Source: Halothiobacillaceae bacterium (GTDB lineage: Bacteria > Pseudomonadota > Gammaproteobacteria > Halothiobacillales > Halothiobacillaceae). Taken from it: a stretch of 64,000 nucleotides of DNA. Below are positions 8,205-17,649 of the stretch, one piece after another. The stretch is from the NCBI GenBank assembly GCA_028696185.1, contig JAQVHL010000003.1, positions 1 through 64,000 of the forward strand, read 5' to 3'. The number at the start of each line of letters is the position of its first letter. Within the stretch, counting starts at the first letter, position 1. Both the position numbers and the translations under genes were made by a program. The notes under the pieces are model-generated. The model did no database searches and was not told where the DNA came from. It saw only the letters and a list, made by a program, of their open reading frames with translations.

Positions 8205-8590
8205 GCCTGCTTGGCGCTCTGGCCGTGGCGCTGGGCGCTGCGCTGGGCGCCTTGTTGCGCTGGGGGCTTGGTCTTTGGCTCAATCCAGCCTGGCCGACCT
8301 TGCCGCTGGGTACCCTGGCCGCCAACCTGACGGGGGGGTATCTGGTGGGGCTCGCCCTCGCGGTTTTCATGCACTGGCCTTCCATCGCACCGGAATGGCG
8401 CTTGTTCCTGGTAACCGGGTTGCTGGGTGGGCTGACCACGTTTTCGACCTTTTCGGCCGAGGTCGTGGGGGCAATGATGCGCGGTGAGGCGCTATGGGCC
8501 TTGCTGATCGCGGCGGCACATCTGCTGGGTTCGCTGTTGATGACCTGGTTGGGGTTCATGAGCCTGCGTGCCCTGACATCGCTTGCATAA
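8201..8590 (+). CDS. crcB: fluoride ion channel CrcB/Fluc
   Basis: A 129-residue protein with four hydrophobic helices. Family marks are ALGALLRW near the N-terminus, [14 protein letters not shown] and [12 protein letters not shown], the last containing the Phe and Thr/Ser residues lining the Fluc pore. It exports fluoride across the inner membrane as a dual-topology dimer. The start overlaps the H-NS-like stop by 4 bp. I searched upstream of the H-NS-like gene for a crcB fluoride riboswitch and saw none. Confidence 0.95.
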   Translation: MSLLGALAVALGAALGALLRWGLGLWLNPAWPTLPLGTLAANLTGGYLVGLALAVFMHWPSIAPEWRLFLVTGLLGGLTTFSTFSAEVVGAMMRGEALWALLIAAAHLLGSLLMTWLGFMSLRALTSLA

Positions 8591-8603
8591 AGGTGTGGAT
8601 TCG

Positions 8604-8927
8604 GTGAAGGACGGATATTTCCTGCGTTTTTATCTCGAACCCCGTCAGCGCCTGGAGGGATTGCCGGGTGAGGAGTGGCTGTTGCGTTTGGGGCGTGAAC
8701 TGGGTCTGGGGGGGGCTTCGGTGTTCCTGGCCAGTGAGGGCTTCGGGCGTGATGCTGTGGTGCATTCCGAACGCTTTTTTGAATTGGGGGGCGACACGCC
8801 GCGGGTGGTGGAGTTCGTCGTCGAGGAAGGGCAGGACGTGCAGGTCTTGGCGAAGATCCGTGTCAGCGGTTTGCGTGCCTTTGCCGTTCGTTTTCCCGTG
8901 TGCTTTGAGTCCATTGGAGAGCGCTGA
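8604..8927 (+). CDS. DUF190 (UPF0166) family protein
   Basis: A 107-residue protein matching DUF190, a small PII-like fold family that often neighbours crcB. Supporting segments are LPGEEWLLRLGRELGLGGASV, then SEGFGRDAVVHSERFFELGGDTPRVVEFVVEEG. I place the start at GTG 8604, with AAGGTG 8 nt upstream; TTG 8583 and GTG 8595 are alternatives. It is the third gene of the H-NS-like/crcB/DUF190 unit. Function is unknown; a regulatory or accessory role in fluoride export is inference from gene neighbourhood only. Confidence 0.82.
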   Translation: MKDGYFLRFYLEPRQRLEGLPGEEWLLRLGRELGLGGASVFLASEGFGRDAVVHSERFFELGGDTPRVVEFVVEEGQDVQVLAKIRVSGLRAFAVRFPVCFESIGER

Positions 8928-8984
8928 ACAGCGTTTCAAGCCTCTTTTTGCCCAGTATTTGGCTATCCGCTGAGGGTGTTTGGC

Positions 8985-9101
8985 AAACGAAGGTTTGTTG
9001 GACAATTCAGCGCCGGACGAAGGATTCCCAGATCCCCCTTGGCGGTCCCAAGGGGGCCCTTCCCTCCGCCCACGCTCGTCCAACAAACCTTCGTTTTGTA
9101 A
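8985..9101. repeat. dispersed repeat copy 1, with 19-bp inverted arms
   Basis: A perfect 19-bp inverted repeat (8985-9003 with 9078-9096, core GGTTTGTTGGAC) flanks a 74-nt spacer containing GGCGGTCCCAAGGGGGC. The right half (9041-9101) is repeated near 33883-33940 (reverse orientation) and 46781-46838 (same orientation). It lies between the convergent ends of the DUF190 gene and the MASE1-GGDEF gene. Confidence 0.85.
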
Positions 9102-9139
9102 ACACACTGAAGACATCCCGCTATTTTCCTTTCGCGGGA

Positions 9140-11287
9140 TTAGCTGTTGCTCGTATCCTGTTTTTCCTTTTGGCCATGCTTTTGGCCGTACATTTTTGAA
9201 TCTGCATGGCGCAGCAGGCCGGCTTCGTCGCTGGCATCGTCGGGATAACAGGCCAGGCCGATACTGGCGCCAATCACGATACGGCGGCCTTCGATCATAA
9301 AGGGCTGCATCAAGCGCAACCGGAGAGTATCCATGCGTTCCTCGGCCCAGCGGCGCTCGGGGAGATGCTCGATCAGGTAGACGAATTCATCGCCGCCGAT
9401 ACGGGCCAGGAATTCGCCTTCCAGCCGCTCCGATTGCATGCGCCCCGCAACGGCGCGCAGCAAGGCGTCACCGATGGCGTGCCCATAACGGTCATTGACC
9501 GGTTTGAAATCGTTCAGGTCGATATACAACAGCGCAAAGCCCCGTTTTTCTCGCCGTGCCCGCGAGAGGGCTTCGGTGAGTCTTGTGAAGAAGAAGGCAC
9601 GGTTGGGAAGCCCCGTGAGGGGGTCGTGATGGGCCAGACGCTCCAGGCGCGTTTCCAGGGCCTTGCGTTCACTGATGTCGCTGAAGGCCACAACCATGGC
9701 GGGAATGCCGTCGAAGATCGCGAGGCTGGCGGAAAGGCTGGCCCAGAACGGTTCGTTTCTGCCGTCGAGCAGGCGTGTTTCGAAGTTGCTGATATGGCTG
9801 CGCGATTGCAACAGGGTAATCAGACGTTCGCGGTCGCTCCTGTCGGCATAGAAAACGGCCGCCGGTCGGCCAAGAAGTACAGTGCGCGGCAGGCCAATGC
9901 GCTCCACGGTGCGGTCATTGACATACAGCACCGTGCTATCAGCCTGTTGGGTGATGACCAGGGGATTGGGGCTGGTGTCGAGCAGGGTACGGTAGTTCTC
10001 CTCGGAAGCACGCAGGCGCTTTTCCAGTTGCAGGCGTTCGGTGATCTCCAGGGCAATGCCGCCGATCAGCGGTGTGCCCTCGGTGCTGGGGATGAGAAAC
10101 TTGCGGGTGTGAAACGCATGCAGCTGTCCATCGCTGCAGGGCAGCCATTCGTCATTTTCGTTGGCGCCCTGTTCAAGGGCCGTGCGATCCGCGTCCAGCA
10201 GGGCCTGCGCGATGGCCTCCGGGTAGATGTCCCGTACGGAGCGGCCTTCATGGTGAGGGTCGATCTGATCGTGGTACTGGCGGTTGACATACAGGTAGCG
10301 ACTGGCCGTGTCCTTGATGAAAGCGGCAGCGGGCAGGTGATCCATGAAGGCCTCGAAACGTTGCTCGGTATTGAGCAAACGGTGTATTTCGTCGAGGCGA
10401 CGTTCGCTGATCATGGCCGAGACCAGCAGTACGGTGAGTGTCTGCCCGGCGATGAACAGCGCGAGAGTGTCGAGCGTCGTGTCGATTTGTTCCTGGTGAA
10501 GTACGCCACGCTCGATCAGGGTGCCGGTCAGGGCGATGAGGTTGGCGATGAACAGGATCAAAAAGACCTGTCGGGGTGGATGGCGTACGCTGGCCCAGAT
10601 CAGCGGAATGGACAGCAGATAGCTCAGGCCGATCAGTTCGTTGCCGCGTGCGGGGATGAGCAGGAAGAGCAGCAGGGCCATCACGGTGACCGACAGCGCG
10701 TTCAGCCACAACTCGAAGCGATCGGCCAGGCGTGGGGCAAGTGGAGCCGGGCGGCTCCACAGGATGAGCAGTGGCGCGAGCAGTAAGCTGCCGGCGGCAT
10801 CGGAAAGAAACCAGTTCAGGGCGATGGCCGAAGGCGCGTTGTCCCCCTGCGGCGCCAGAAAACCGTAGGCCAGTGTGCCGCCGATGCTGGTGATCAACGA
10901 GGAGACACCCACCCCGGCCCAGAGAAAACGCAAGGCGTCCTCCAGCGTGTAGAACGGTGCGGGCGGCGGTGCATGGCCGGCAAGCAGCAGACGCGAGCCG
11001 AGATAAGGCCCCAGGCTGTTGGTGAGGGCGATCAGGAGGGCCAGTGGCCAGGGTGTGCCGAAGCTCAAGCCATTGATGAGCAATGCGCCCAGGGCGACGC
11101 CGGGCAGGGCGTTGTGGTTCCAGCGCAACAGCGCCGCCAGGGCAATGGCGGCCGGTAGCCACACGGGGGAGGGGAACAGGTGCAGGGCACTGAAGAAGGC
11201 CTCGGTAAGCACGCCAGCCAGCCAGTAGCACAGGGCGACCGCGAGATTGATGGCCACGATGCGCGCGGCTCGGGAGGCGTTTGGCAC
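9140..11287 (-). CDS. MASE1-PAS-PAS-GGDEF diguanylate cyclase
   Basis: A 715-residue sensor protein. Residues ~1-300 form a MASE1-type integral membrane domain with eight or more helices. Two PAS-like domains follow (about 310-420 and 430-550), then a GGDEF domain ending near residue 705. The active-site motif is intact (RIGGDEF), with LYIDLNDFKPVNDRYGH as the metal/substrate segment. The inhibitory RxxD site just upstream is degenerate (RLEG), suggesting weak product inhibition. No EAL domain is present. It should make cyclic di-GMP in response to an unknown signal. The start is a GTG without a strong ribosome site. Confidence 0.93.
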   Translation of the reverse strand: MPNASRAARIVAINLAVALCYWLAGVLTEAFFSALHLFPSPVWLPAAIALAALLRWNHNALPGVALGALLINGLSFGTPWPLALLIALTNSLGPYLGSRLLLAGHAPPPAPFYTLEDALRFLWAGVGVSSLITSIGGTLAYGFLAPQGDNAPSAIALNWFLSDAAGSLLLAPLLILWSRPAPLAPRLADRFELWLNALSVTVMALLLFLLIPARGNELIGLSYLLSIPLIWASVRHPPRQVFLILFIANLIALTGTLIERGVLHQEQIDTTLDTLALFIAGQTLTVLLVSAMISERRLDEIHRLLNTEQRFEAFMDHLPAAAFIKDTASRYLYVNRQYHDQIDPHHEGRSVRDIYPEAIAQALLDADRTALEQGANENDEWLPCSDGQLHAFHTRKFLIPSTEGTPLIGGIALEITERLQLEKRLRASEENYRTLLDTSPNPLVITQQADSTVLYVNDRTVERIGLPRTVLLGRPAAVFYADRSDRERLITLLQSRSHISNFETRLLDGRNEPFWASLSASLAIFDGIPAMVVAFSDISERKALETRLERLAHHDPLTGLPNRAFFFTRLTEALSRARREKRGFALLYIDLNDFKPVNDRYGHAIGDALLRAVAGRMQSERLEGEFLARIGGDEFVYLIEHLPERRWAEERMDTLRLRLMQPFMIEGRRIVIGASIGLACYPDDASDEAGLLRHADSKMYGQKHGQKEKQDTSNS

Positions 11288-11395
11288 GTCTTTTCGTTAC
11301 CGGTGAGTTGGCCGTACGGGACACCCGCCTTGCCTTGGTCTGTGATATCAGGATAATGCGCCACTTCGAGAACCACGTGCGGACACGCAGGATTC

Positions 11396-11614
11396 ATGGC
11401 AAAAGAAGATTATATCGAAATGCAGGGGACGATCATCGAAACTCTGCCAAATACGATGTTTCGCGTCCAGCTGGACAACGGGCATATCGTTACCGCCCAC
11501 ATCTCCGGACGCATGCGCAAGAACTACATCCGTATCCTCACCGGCGACAAGGTGACGGTACAGCTGACCCCTTACGATCTGACCAAGGGACGCATTTCCT
11601 TCCGCGCCCGTTGA
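11396..11614 (+). CDS. infA: translation initiation factor IF-1
   Basis: A 72-residue single S1/OB-fold protein, the standard IF-1 length. [33 protein letters not shown] and KGRISFRAR are essentially canonical. It binds the 30S A site during initiation. It converges on clpA, the arrangement common in gammaproteobacteria, but no tRNA gene separates them here. A hairpin at 11678-11708 terminates both. Confidence 0.98.
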   Translation: MAKEDYIEMQGTIIETLPNTMFRVQLDNGHIVTAHISGRMRKNYIRILTGDKVTVQLTPYDLTKGRISFRAR

Positions 11615-11677
11615 GGGGGGGCGGTTAGAGGAGCGCACCGGGGCGAAGGCCCTTGTCCTGAGTTCCTGGTGTAATGA

Positions 11678-11708
11678 CGAACATCGCGGCCTGGTGCCGC
11701 GATGTTCG
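11678..11708. terminator. hairpin between infA and clpA
   Basis: A 12-bp perfect stem (CGAACATCGCGG 11678-11689 with CCGCGATGTTCG 11697-11708) with a 7-nt loop lies between two convergent genes. The T-rich tail is short, so it is a probable bidirectional terminator. Confidence 0.7.
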
Positions 11709-11745
11709 TTTGGCTGTGCGCCCGCCCAGGCAGGCGCCTGCCAGA

Positions 11746-14040
11746 TCAGTCCGTAATTTCCGCCAGGGCCGTGCCCGGTACTTCCACGCGCAGAACCGGC
11801 CCGTCCTCGCCCAGTGCGATGCGTGCGATACCGCCTTTCTCCAGCGGCCCGAACAGCAGCTCCTCGGCCAGCAGGCGTTTGATGCGCTCCTGAATGAGCC
11901 GGGCCATCGGGCGGGCGCCCAGCTGCGGGTCGTAGCCCTTCTCGCCCAGCCAGTGGCGCACGTCCTCCTCCACACGCAGGCTTACGCCTTTTTCTTCGAG
12001 CTGCTGTTCCAGCTCGACCAGCTGCTTGTCGATCACGTTGAGGATATGACGCGGGGTGAGCGGCTGGAACTGGATGATCGCATCCAGACGGTTGCGGAAC
12101 TCCGGCGAGAACCCGCGCCGTATGGCTTCCATGCCATCGCTGCTGTGATCCTGGATCGTGAAGCCCAGCGAGCGGCGTGAGAGGTTTTCCGCACCGGCGT
12201 TGCTGGTCATGATGAGTATCACGTTTCGGAAATCCACCTTGCGGCCGTTGGTGTCGGTCAGGGTGCCGTGATCCATGACCTGCAGCAGCAGGTTGAAAAG
12301 ATCCGGATGCGCCTTTTCCACTTCGTCGAGCAGGAGCACGGCGTGCGGATGCTTGTTGATGGCCTCGGTCAGAAGCCCGCCTTCCTCAAAACCGACATAG
12401 CCCGGAGGGGCGCCGATCAGCCGTGACACGCTGTGGCGCTCCATGTATTCGGACATGTCGAAACGTACAAGCTCGATGCCCAGCAGGCGCGCAAGCTGAC
12501 GGCTGACCTCGGTCTTGCCCACGCCGGTCGGGCCGGCGAACAGGAAGCTGCCGATGGGTTTGTCGGCCTGCCGCAGTCCGGAACGGGCGAGCTTGATTGC
12601 CGTGGCGAGCTGCTCGATGGCCTCGTCCTGCCCGAATACCACCATTTTCAGGTTGCGCTCCAGGTTCCGCATGACTTCGCGGTCGGAGGTGGACACCGTA
12701 CGCTCGGGGATGCGTGCGATACGCGCGATCACCGCTTCGACTTCCGGCGTGTCCACCGTACCCGGTGTGGACAGGGCGTCCTCGCTGCGGACCTGATGCA
12801 TACGGTGGTGCGCGCCGGCCTCGTCGATCACATCAATGGCCTTGTCCGGTAGGTGGCGGTCGGTGATGTAGCGGGTGGACAGGCGTACCGCCGCTTCCAG
12901 CGCGGCATCGGTGTAACGCACACCGTGGTGGCTTTCGTAGCCCGGTCGAAGTCCTTTGAGAATCTCAATGGCTTCGCTGGTGCTGGGTTCGGGCACATCG
13001 AGCTTCTGGAAGCGGCGGGTCAGGGCCGCGTCTTTCTCGAAAATGCCGCGAAATTCCTGGTAAGTTGTCGAACCGATGCAGCGCAGGCTGCCGTTCGCGA
13101 GCGCCGGCTTGATGAGGTTGGACGCATCCATCGAGCCGCCGGAGGCAGAACCGGCGCCGATCAGGGTGTGGATTTCATCGATGAACAAAATGGCATGCGG
13201 CTGCTTTTCCAGCGCCTTGAGTACACTTTTCAGGCGCTTTTCGAAATCTCCCCGGTACTTGGTGCCCGCTACCAGCGAGCCCAGGTCCAGGGCATAGATT
13301 GTGGCTTCCCGGATGGCGTCAGGCACCTTGCCTTCCACGACCAGACGCGCCAGTCCTTCGGCAATGGCTGTTTTGCCTACGCCAGCCTCGCCGACCAGCA
13401 GCGGGTTGTTTTTGCGCCGCCGGCAGAGGATCTGGATGGTACGCTCGATCTCGTTGCTGCGCCCGACCAGCGGGTCGATGCGCCCTTCGCGTGCCAGCGC
13501 GTTGAGGTTGGTGGTGTAGCTTTCCAGCGCGCCGGCTTCCTCGTCGGCGGCGCGCGGCCCCGCGCCGGGGGCGGCCTCGCTGCCTTCGTTCTGACCGGGG
13601 GCGGGTTCGGTGCGCGACACGCCGTGGGAGATGACGTTCACCACATCCAGACGTTCGATGCCCTGGTTGTGCAGCAGAAAGACGGCGTGCGAATCCTGCT
13701 CGCCGTACAGCGCAGCCAGTACATGCGCGCCGGTGACTTCGCGCCGTCCGGCGGATTGCACCTGGAGCACCGCGCGTTGCAGCACACGCTGGAAGCCCAG
13801 GGTAGGCTGGGTTTCCCGATTGTCATCGTCGTGCAGGCGTGGGACATGGGCGTTGATGAAATTTTCCAGCTCGCCGCGCAGCTGCGTCAGATTGGCGCCA
13901 CAGGCCTCCAGCACGCCCCGGGCGTCACCGTTTTCAGTCAGCGCATGGAGCAGCTGCTCCAGCGTGACGAACTCCAGGCGGCGTTCGCGGGCACTACGGA
14001 ACACATGGTTGAGGGTTTCTTCCAGTGTCTTGCTCAACAT
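11746..14040 (-). CDS. clpA: ATP-dependent Clp protease ATPase subunit ClpA
   Basis: A 764-residue class I Clp/Hsp100 unfoldase with an N-terminal double Clp repeat (residues ~1-150), a first AAA+ domain with Walker [10 protein letters not shown], and a second with GPTGVGKTE. The ClpP-docking loop appears as [12 protein letters not shown]. It unfolds substrates and feeds them to ClpP, which is not in the window. The ATG at 14040 ([12 protein letters not shown]) aligns with known ClpA starts and has GGAGGG about 8 nt upstream, so the longer frame to 14067 is rejected. The adaptor gene clpS lies immediately upstream on the same strand. Confidence 0.97.
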   Translation of the reverse strand: MLSKTLEETLNHVFRSARERRLEFVTLEQLLHALTENGDARGVLEACGANLTQLRGELENFINAHVPRLHDDDNRETQPTLGFQRVLQRAVLQVQSAGRREVTGAHVLAALYGEQDSHAVFLLHNQGIERLDVVNVISHGVSRTEPAPGQNEGSEAAPGAGPRAADEEAGALESYTTNLNALAREGRIDPLVGRSNEIERTIQILCRRRKNNPLLVGEAGVGKTAIAEGLARLVVEGKVPDAIREATIYALDLGSLVAGTKYRGDFEKRLKSVLKALEKQPHAILFIDEIHTLIGAGSASGGSMDASNLIKPALANGSLRCIGSTTYQEFRGIFEKDAALTRRFQKLDVPEPSTSEAIEILKGLRPGYESHHGVRYTDAALEAAVRLSTRYITDRHLPDKAIDVIDEAGAHHRMHQVRSEDALSTPGTVDTPEVEAVIARIARIPERTVSTSDREVMRNLERNLKMVVFGQDEAIEQLATAIKLARSGLRQADKPIGSFLFAGPTGVGKTEVSRQLARLLGIELVRFDMSEYMERHSVSRLIGAPPGYVGFEEGGLLTEAINKHPHAVLLLDEVEKAHPDLFNLLLQVMDHGTLTDTNGRKVDFRNVILIMTSNAGAENLSRRSLGFTIQDHSSDGMEAIRRGFSPEFRNRLDAIIQFQPLTPRHILNVIDKQLVELEQQLEEKGVSLRVEEDVRHWLGEKGYDPQLGARPMARLIQERIKRLLAEELLFGPLEKGGIARIALGEDGPVLRVEVPGTALAEITD

Positions 14041-14129
14041 CTCGTTGCCCTCCGGCGAAGCGTTCAAGCGGTGACGCCGTGCGTCTTAAGGTCGTGAATA
14101 GGGGCGGGATGCCTTATTTCAAGACCGTG

Positions 14130-14465
14130 TCAGGCCCTTTCCATCACAGATAGCAGAGGGTGGCCGTTTTGTCTTGCGCTCTGGTTGACTTGCATGACCT
14201 TGGTTTCGGCCACATCGCGGCTGAAGGCGCCACACAGGCCCTGTCCCTGAGTATGGACTTCCAGCATGACACGGGTGGCTGATTCACGGTTCATGCCAAA
14301 AAACTGCTCCAGCACCGCGATGACGAAGTCCATTGGGGTGTAGTCGTCATTGAGCAGCAAGACGTTGAAAAGCGGGGGCGGATCGGCGCGAAGGGCCTGC
14401 TCGCCCAGCGCCAGATCGGACTCTTCTTGAGGCGAATGCGCCGATAGGGTGCGTGTGTGTTCCAT
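14130..14465 (-). CDS. clpS: ClpS adaptor
   Basis: A 111-residue adaptor that delivers N-degron substrates to ClpA. The core [20 protein letters not shown] is the conserved ClpS signature, including the Asn-Asp-Asp residues that bind the N-terminal amine; [14 protein letters not shown] follows. It precedes clpA by about 90 bp on the same strand, the standard pairing. Confidence 0.97.
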   Translation of the reverse strand: MEHTRTLSAHSPQEESDLALGEQALRADPPPLFNVLLLNDDYTPMDFVIAVLEQFFGMNRESATRVMLEVHTQGQGLCGAFSRDVAETKVMQVNQSARQNGHPLLSVMERA

Positions 14466-14477
14466 TCGGGTGAGTTG

Positions 14478-15440
14478 TCAATGGGGCAGGGGCACGAAGG
14501 AGGCGCTGACCAGGGACTGGGCGACCTGGGTGCCGATACGGCTGAAGACGCGCTCGAAAACGTCAGGTTTCGGTGTGACGTTGACCAGTTTTTCGGCGCC
14601 GATCACGTCGCGGGCGACCGATTCCACGCTGCCGCGTGCGTCGGCAAGCCCCAGGCGGATGGCTTCGTCGCCTGTCCAGATCAGGCCGGTGAACAGGTTT
14701 GGGTTGTCGGACAGACGCTCACCGCGACCGTTTTTCACCACTTCGATGAACTGCCCGTGAATCTGGTCGAGCATGGTCTGGATGTGTTGTTTTTCTTCTG
14801 GAACGACCGGAGCGAAGGGGTCGAGCAGGCCCTTGTTCTGCCCGGCGGTGAGCAGGCGGCGCTCAACACCGAGCTTTTCCATGGCGCCGACAAAGCCGAA
14901 GCTGTCCATGCGCACGCCGATGGAACCGACGATGCTGGCCTTGTCGACATGGATCTGTTCGCCGGCTACGGCGGCGTAATAACCGCCGGACGCGCAGATG
15001 TCGGTGACCACGACGTGCAAGGGCTTGTTCGGGTGTTTTTCGCGCAGGCGCAGCATCTCGTCGTGGATCAGGCCGGCCTGGACCGGACTGCCGCCGGGGC
15101 TGTTGATGCGCAGGATCACGCCCTTGGCGTTCTTGTCTTCGAAGGCTTTGCGCAAGCCGCGAATGACGGTTTCGGATGCGCCTTCCTCGCCGTCCATGAT
15201 AATGCCATTGAGTTCCACCAGGGCGGTGTGCGGGCCGGTCGTTGCCGGGGTGCTTTCACCCATGCGCCCTGGCGCGAACATGACCGCCAGCAGGATGAAC
15301 AGATAACCGAAGCCGAGCAGCTTGAAGAATATCCCCCAGCGGCGGGCGCGGCGTTGTTCGATGAGCCCGGCCTGGGCGATTTTCATCAGCGCTTCGCGCT
15401 CCCATTGGGGGGAAGCAGTGTCCTTGTCCGTCGTGTTCAT
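14478..15440 (-). CDS. sppA: signal peptide peptidase SppA, 36K type (S49)
   Basis: A 320-residue S49 peptidase with a single N-terminal membrane anchor (about residues 35-57). The serine nucleophile lies in the conserved CASGGYYAA segment and the general-base lysine in TAGQNKGLLDP, about 50 residues later, matching the short bacterial SppA. RINSPGGSPV is the oxyanion/substrate strand. It degrades cleaved signal peptides in the inner membrane. The start overlaps the upstream HAD gene by 4 bp, forming the rluC-HAD-sppA operon known from pseudomonads. Confidence 0.93.
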   Translation of the reverse strand: MNTTDKDTASPQWEREALMKIAQAGLIEQRRARRWGIFFKLLGFGYLFILLAVMFAPGRMGESTPATTGPHTALVELNGIIMDGEEGASETVIRGLRKAFEDKNAKGVILRINSPGGSPVQAGLIHDEMLRLREKHPNKPLHVVVTDICASGGYYAAVAGEQIHVDKASIVGSIGVRMDSFGFVGAMEKLGVERRLLTAGQNKGLLDPFAPVVPEEKQHIQTMLDQIHGQFIEVVKNGRGERLSDNPNLFTGLIWTGDEAIRLGLADARGSVESVARDVIGAEKLVNVTPKPDVFERVFSRIGTQVAQSLVSASFVPLPH

Positions 15441-16141
15441 GCGGAGGTTCCTTGTAGGGCCAGGTTGTGGGTAGCGTTTGCAGAGGCGCGGTCAAGTACG
15501 GCGGTGAGCTCATTCAGCTGGCGCAGGCAGGCGAGCGGGGCGTGGCGGGCCAGGCGTTCGCAGCCATGCACGCCGTGCGCCACGCCCACGCTGGGCACAC
15601 GCGCATTGCGCGCCATCAAAAGATCGAATTCACTGTCACCGATCATGAGGGTTTCCTCCGGGGTGCAGCCGAATTCGTCCATCAACGAAATCAGCATGTC
15701 CGGGTGTGGCTTGGATGCGGTTTCATCGGCGCAGCGTGTCGCGAGAAAGTGCCCGGCAAGTCCCGTATCGGCCAGAACCTGATCCAGGCCGCGTCGACTC
15801 TTGCCGGTGGCAATGCTCAGCCAGTAGCCTTCCTCACGCAGTTGTTCGAGCAACTCCAGCGCCCCGGCAAACAGGCGGACTGGGGTCGGGTCGTCGTGCA
15901 GGTAATGCTGGCTGTAGCGGCTCGCCAGGGCTTGGGCATCGCTCAGGTCGATGTCGGGATACAGGCTGGCAATGGCTTCGGGCAGCCCCAGGCCGATGAT
16001 GTCGCGGATGGTGTCTTCCGCAAGCACCGGCAGGCCGGTGTCGCGCATCGCGCCCCGGAAGGCGCTGACGATGCGTGCGGTGGAGTCCATGAGGGTGCCG
16101 TCCCAGTCGAAGGCCAGCAGTCGGAAACGGTTTGTGCTCAT
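15437..16141 (-). CDS. HAD-IA family hydrolase (phosphoglycolate phosphatase-like)
   Basis: A 234-residue HAD hydrolase. All motifs are present: FDWDGTLMDS (nucleophile Asp and acid/base Asp), IATGKSRRG, KPHPDM with the lysine, and MIGDSEFDLLMA with the metal-binding Asp pair. The helical cap between motifs 1 and 2 is the Gph-like type. It is a phosphatase of uncertain substrate; 2-phosphoglycolate or a nucleotide are possible. It overlaps both neighbours by 4 bp (rluC and sppA), so the three genes form a tight operon. Confidence 0.9.
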   Translation of the reverse strand: MSTNRFRLLAFDWDGTLMDSTARIVSAFRGAMRDTGLPVLAEDTIRDIIGLGLPEAIASLYPDIDLSDAQALASRYSQHYLHDDPTPVRLFAGALELLEQLREEGYWLSIATGKSRRGLDQVLADTGLAGHFLATRCADETASKPHPDMLISLMDEFGCTPEETLMIGDSEFDLLMARNARVPSVGVAHGVHGCERLARHAPLACLRQLNELTAVLDRASANATHNLALQGTSA

Positions 16142-17103
16142 GGGCGGGTGAGAGCCTCGATGACGTTGACAAGTTCCACAGGCAGCGGGGCGCTGACCTC
16201 CAGCGTGCGGCCGGTGACGGGGTGCGTGAAGCGCAGGGTACGCGCATGCAGAAACAGGCGGCGCAGACCCTTTTCGCGCAGGCGACGGTTGAAGTCGGCA
16301 TCACCGTATTTTTCGTCGCCGGCCAGGGGGTAACCGATGTGCGCCGCGTGCACGCGAATCTGATGGGTGCGGCCGGTGGGGATTTCAACCCGCATCAGGC
16401 TGGCCTGGGCAAAAACCTTCTCTGGCGCGAAGATGCTGCGCGAAGGCTTGCCCTCCCGCGGGTCGACCCGCACCATGCGTTCGCCGCCGGACAGGGTGTT
16501 CTTGCGCAGCGGGGCATCGACTTCCCGCTGCCCGCCGCGCCAGACCCCCCGCACCAGGGCCTGGTATTGCTTGTATAACCCGCCACGCCGGATCAGTGTT
16601 TGCAGGCCGGTCAGCGCCGCACGGTTTTTCGACAGCATCAGGCATCCGCTGGTGTCGCGATCCAGCCGGTGCAGCAGTTCCAGCTCCGGCAGGTCGGGGC
16701 GTGCCTCGCGCATGGCTTCGATCACGCCATAGTCCACGCCGCTGCCGGCATGCACGGCGAGTCCTGCCGGCTTGTTGATGATCAACAGGTCGGCGTCCTC
16801 GTGCAGTACGCAGTCGCGCAACAGGGCGAGCAGGCCGGGCGGGATGTCGGGGCCTTCCTTGGGCTCACTCATGCGTACCGGCGGCAGGCGCACTTCGTCG
16901 CCGACGCACAGCTTGCGCGAGGCGTCGCAGCGGCCGCGGTTGACGCGCACCTGACCGGTGCGCAGCAGGCGGTAGATGTGGCCGCGTGGCACGCCCTTGA
17001 GCTCGCGCATCAGGAAGTTGTCCAGGCGTTGCCCGTCGTGGCGGGCATCGATGGTCACGATGCGCACGCCCGTGACGGTTTCAGTGGAAGGCTGTGTGCT
17101 CAT
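16138..17103 (-). CDS. rluC: 23S rRNA pseudouridine(955/2504/2580) synthase RluC
   Basis: A 321-residue RluA-family synthase with an N-terminal S4 RNA-binding domain (about residues 20-85) and a catalytic domain containing LLHRLDRDTSGCLML, whose Asp is the catalytic residue. The ATG at 17103 (MSTQPSTETV) is chosen because the family begins here; the upstream extension to 17379 covers the rne leader and has no similarity. Placement divergent from rne and upstream of a HAD/sppA pair supports RluC over RluD. Confidence 0.93.
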   Translation of the reverse strand: MSTQPSTETVTGVRIVTIDARHDGQRLDNFLMRELKGVPRGHIYRLLRTGQVRVNRGRCDASRKLCVGDEVRLPPVRMSEPKEGPDIPPGLLALLRDCVLHEDADLLIINKPAGLAVHAGSGVDYGVIEAMREARPDLPELELLHRLDRDTSGCLMLSKNRAALTGLQTLIRRGGLYKQYQALVRGVWRGGQREVDAPLRKNTLSGGERMVRVDPREGKPSRSIFAPEKVFAQASLMRVEIPTGRTHQIRVHAAHIGYPLAGDEKYGDADFNRRLREKGLRRLFLHARTLRFTHPVTGRTLEVSAPLPVELVNVIEALTRP

Positions 17104-17649
17104 GCCGCACATGATACCGTTTTGCGGCGCGGGTCGGCACTGCTCGCTGCATTGATGGGATTTGACATTCTTGTTATAGTCCGTGGGCCGGATGCTGGCT
17201 TGAAGGTCAGCATCAATCGGTGAATTTCCCGGATTGCCAGGGCGGGCTACCCCGCATCGGTCCGGCTCCTGCCTAGCAGGTTTTTCGCATTCCTTCGTGC
17301 TTCGCCCAGGCGAGGTCCGAAAGGCCTGAATCCAGGCCGCCGTTCGTGGAGCCCGCTTCCCGGACGCGTCAAACGTCAAGATAAAGACAAGTAAACAAGA
17401 ACGTGTTGATCCCCGGTTTCTTCAAGGCGATGCGCGGTACGGTCCTCTGGCTGGAGGTCGGTGCGCTGCTCGTTCAGGCCCTCGTGCGCCCGCAAACGGG
17501 CTTGGCCGTGCATCGGAGAAACCTTGCCGCGCATCCTGTTCCTGCCGTTTCGCTTCGTGTCGTCCGCCCCGGTTTTCCGGGCGTGAGGACACGACGCGGC
17601 GGTATGCCTGTGTGCGGAATCGGGGATGACCCCTGCCGAGATTTCCGTC
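17104..17649. other. rluC-rne divergent region and long rne leader
   Basis: This 546-base stretch holds no gene. It contains the rne promoter (17152-17180) and about 460 nt of leader. A small hairpin CCTGC-CTA-GCAGG (17268-17280) directly followed by TTTTT resembles an attenuator. In E. coli the long rne leader mediates autoregulation by RNase E; a similar role here is inference. Confidence 0.6.
17152..17180 (+). promoter_or_regulatory. sigma-70 promoter with extended -10 for rne
   Basis: A -35-like TTGATG (17152-17157) and -10-like TATAGT (17175-17180) are separated by exactly 17 bp, with TG one base before the -10 (TGTTATAGT). Transcription would begin near 17187. Confidence 0.6.
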
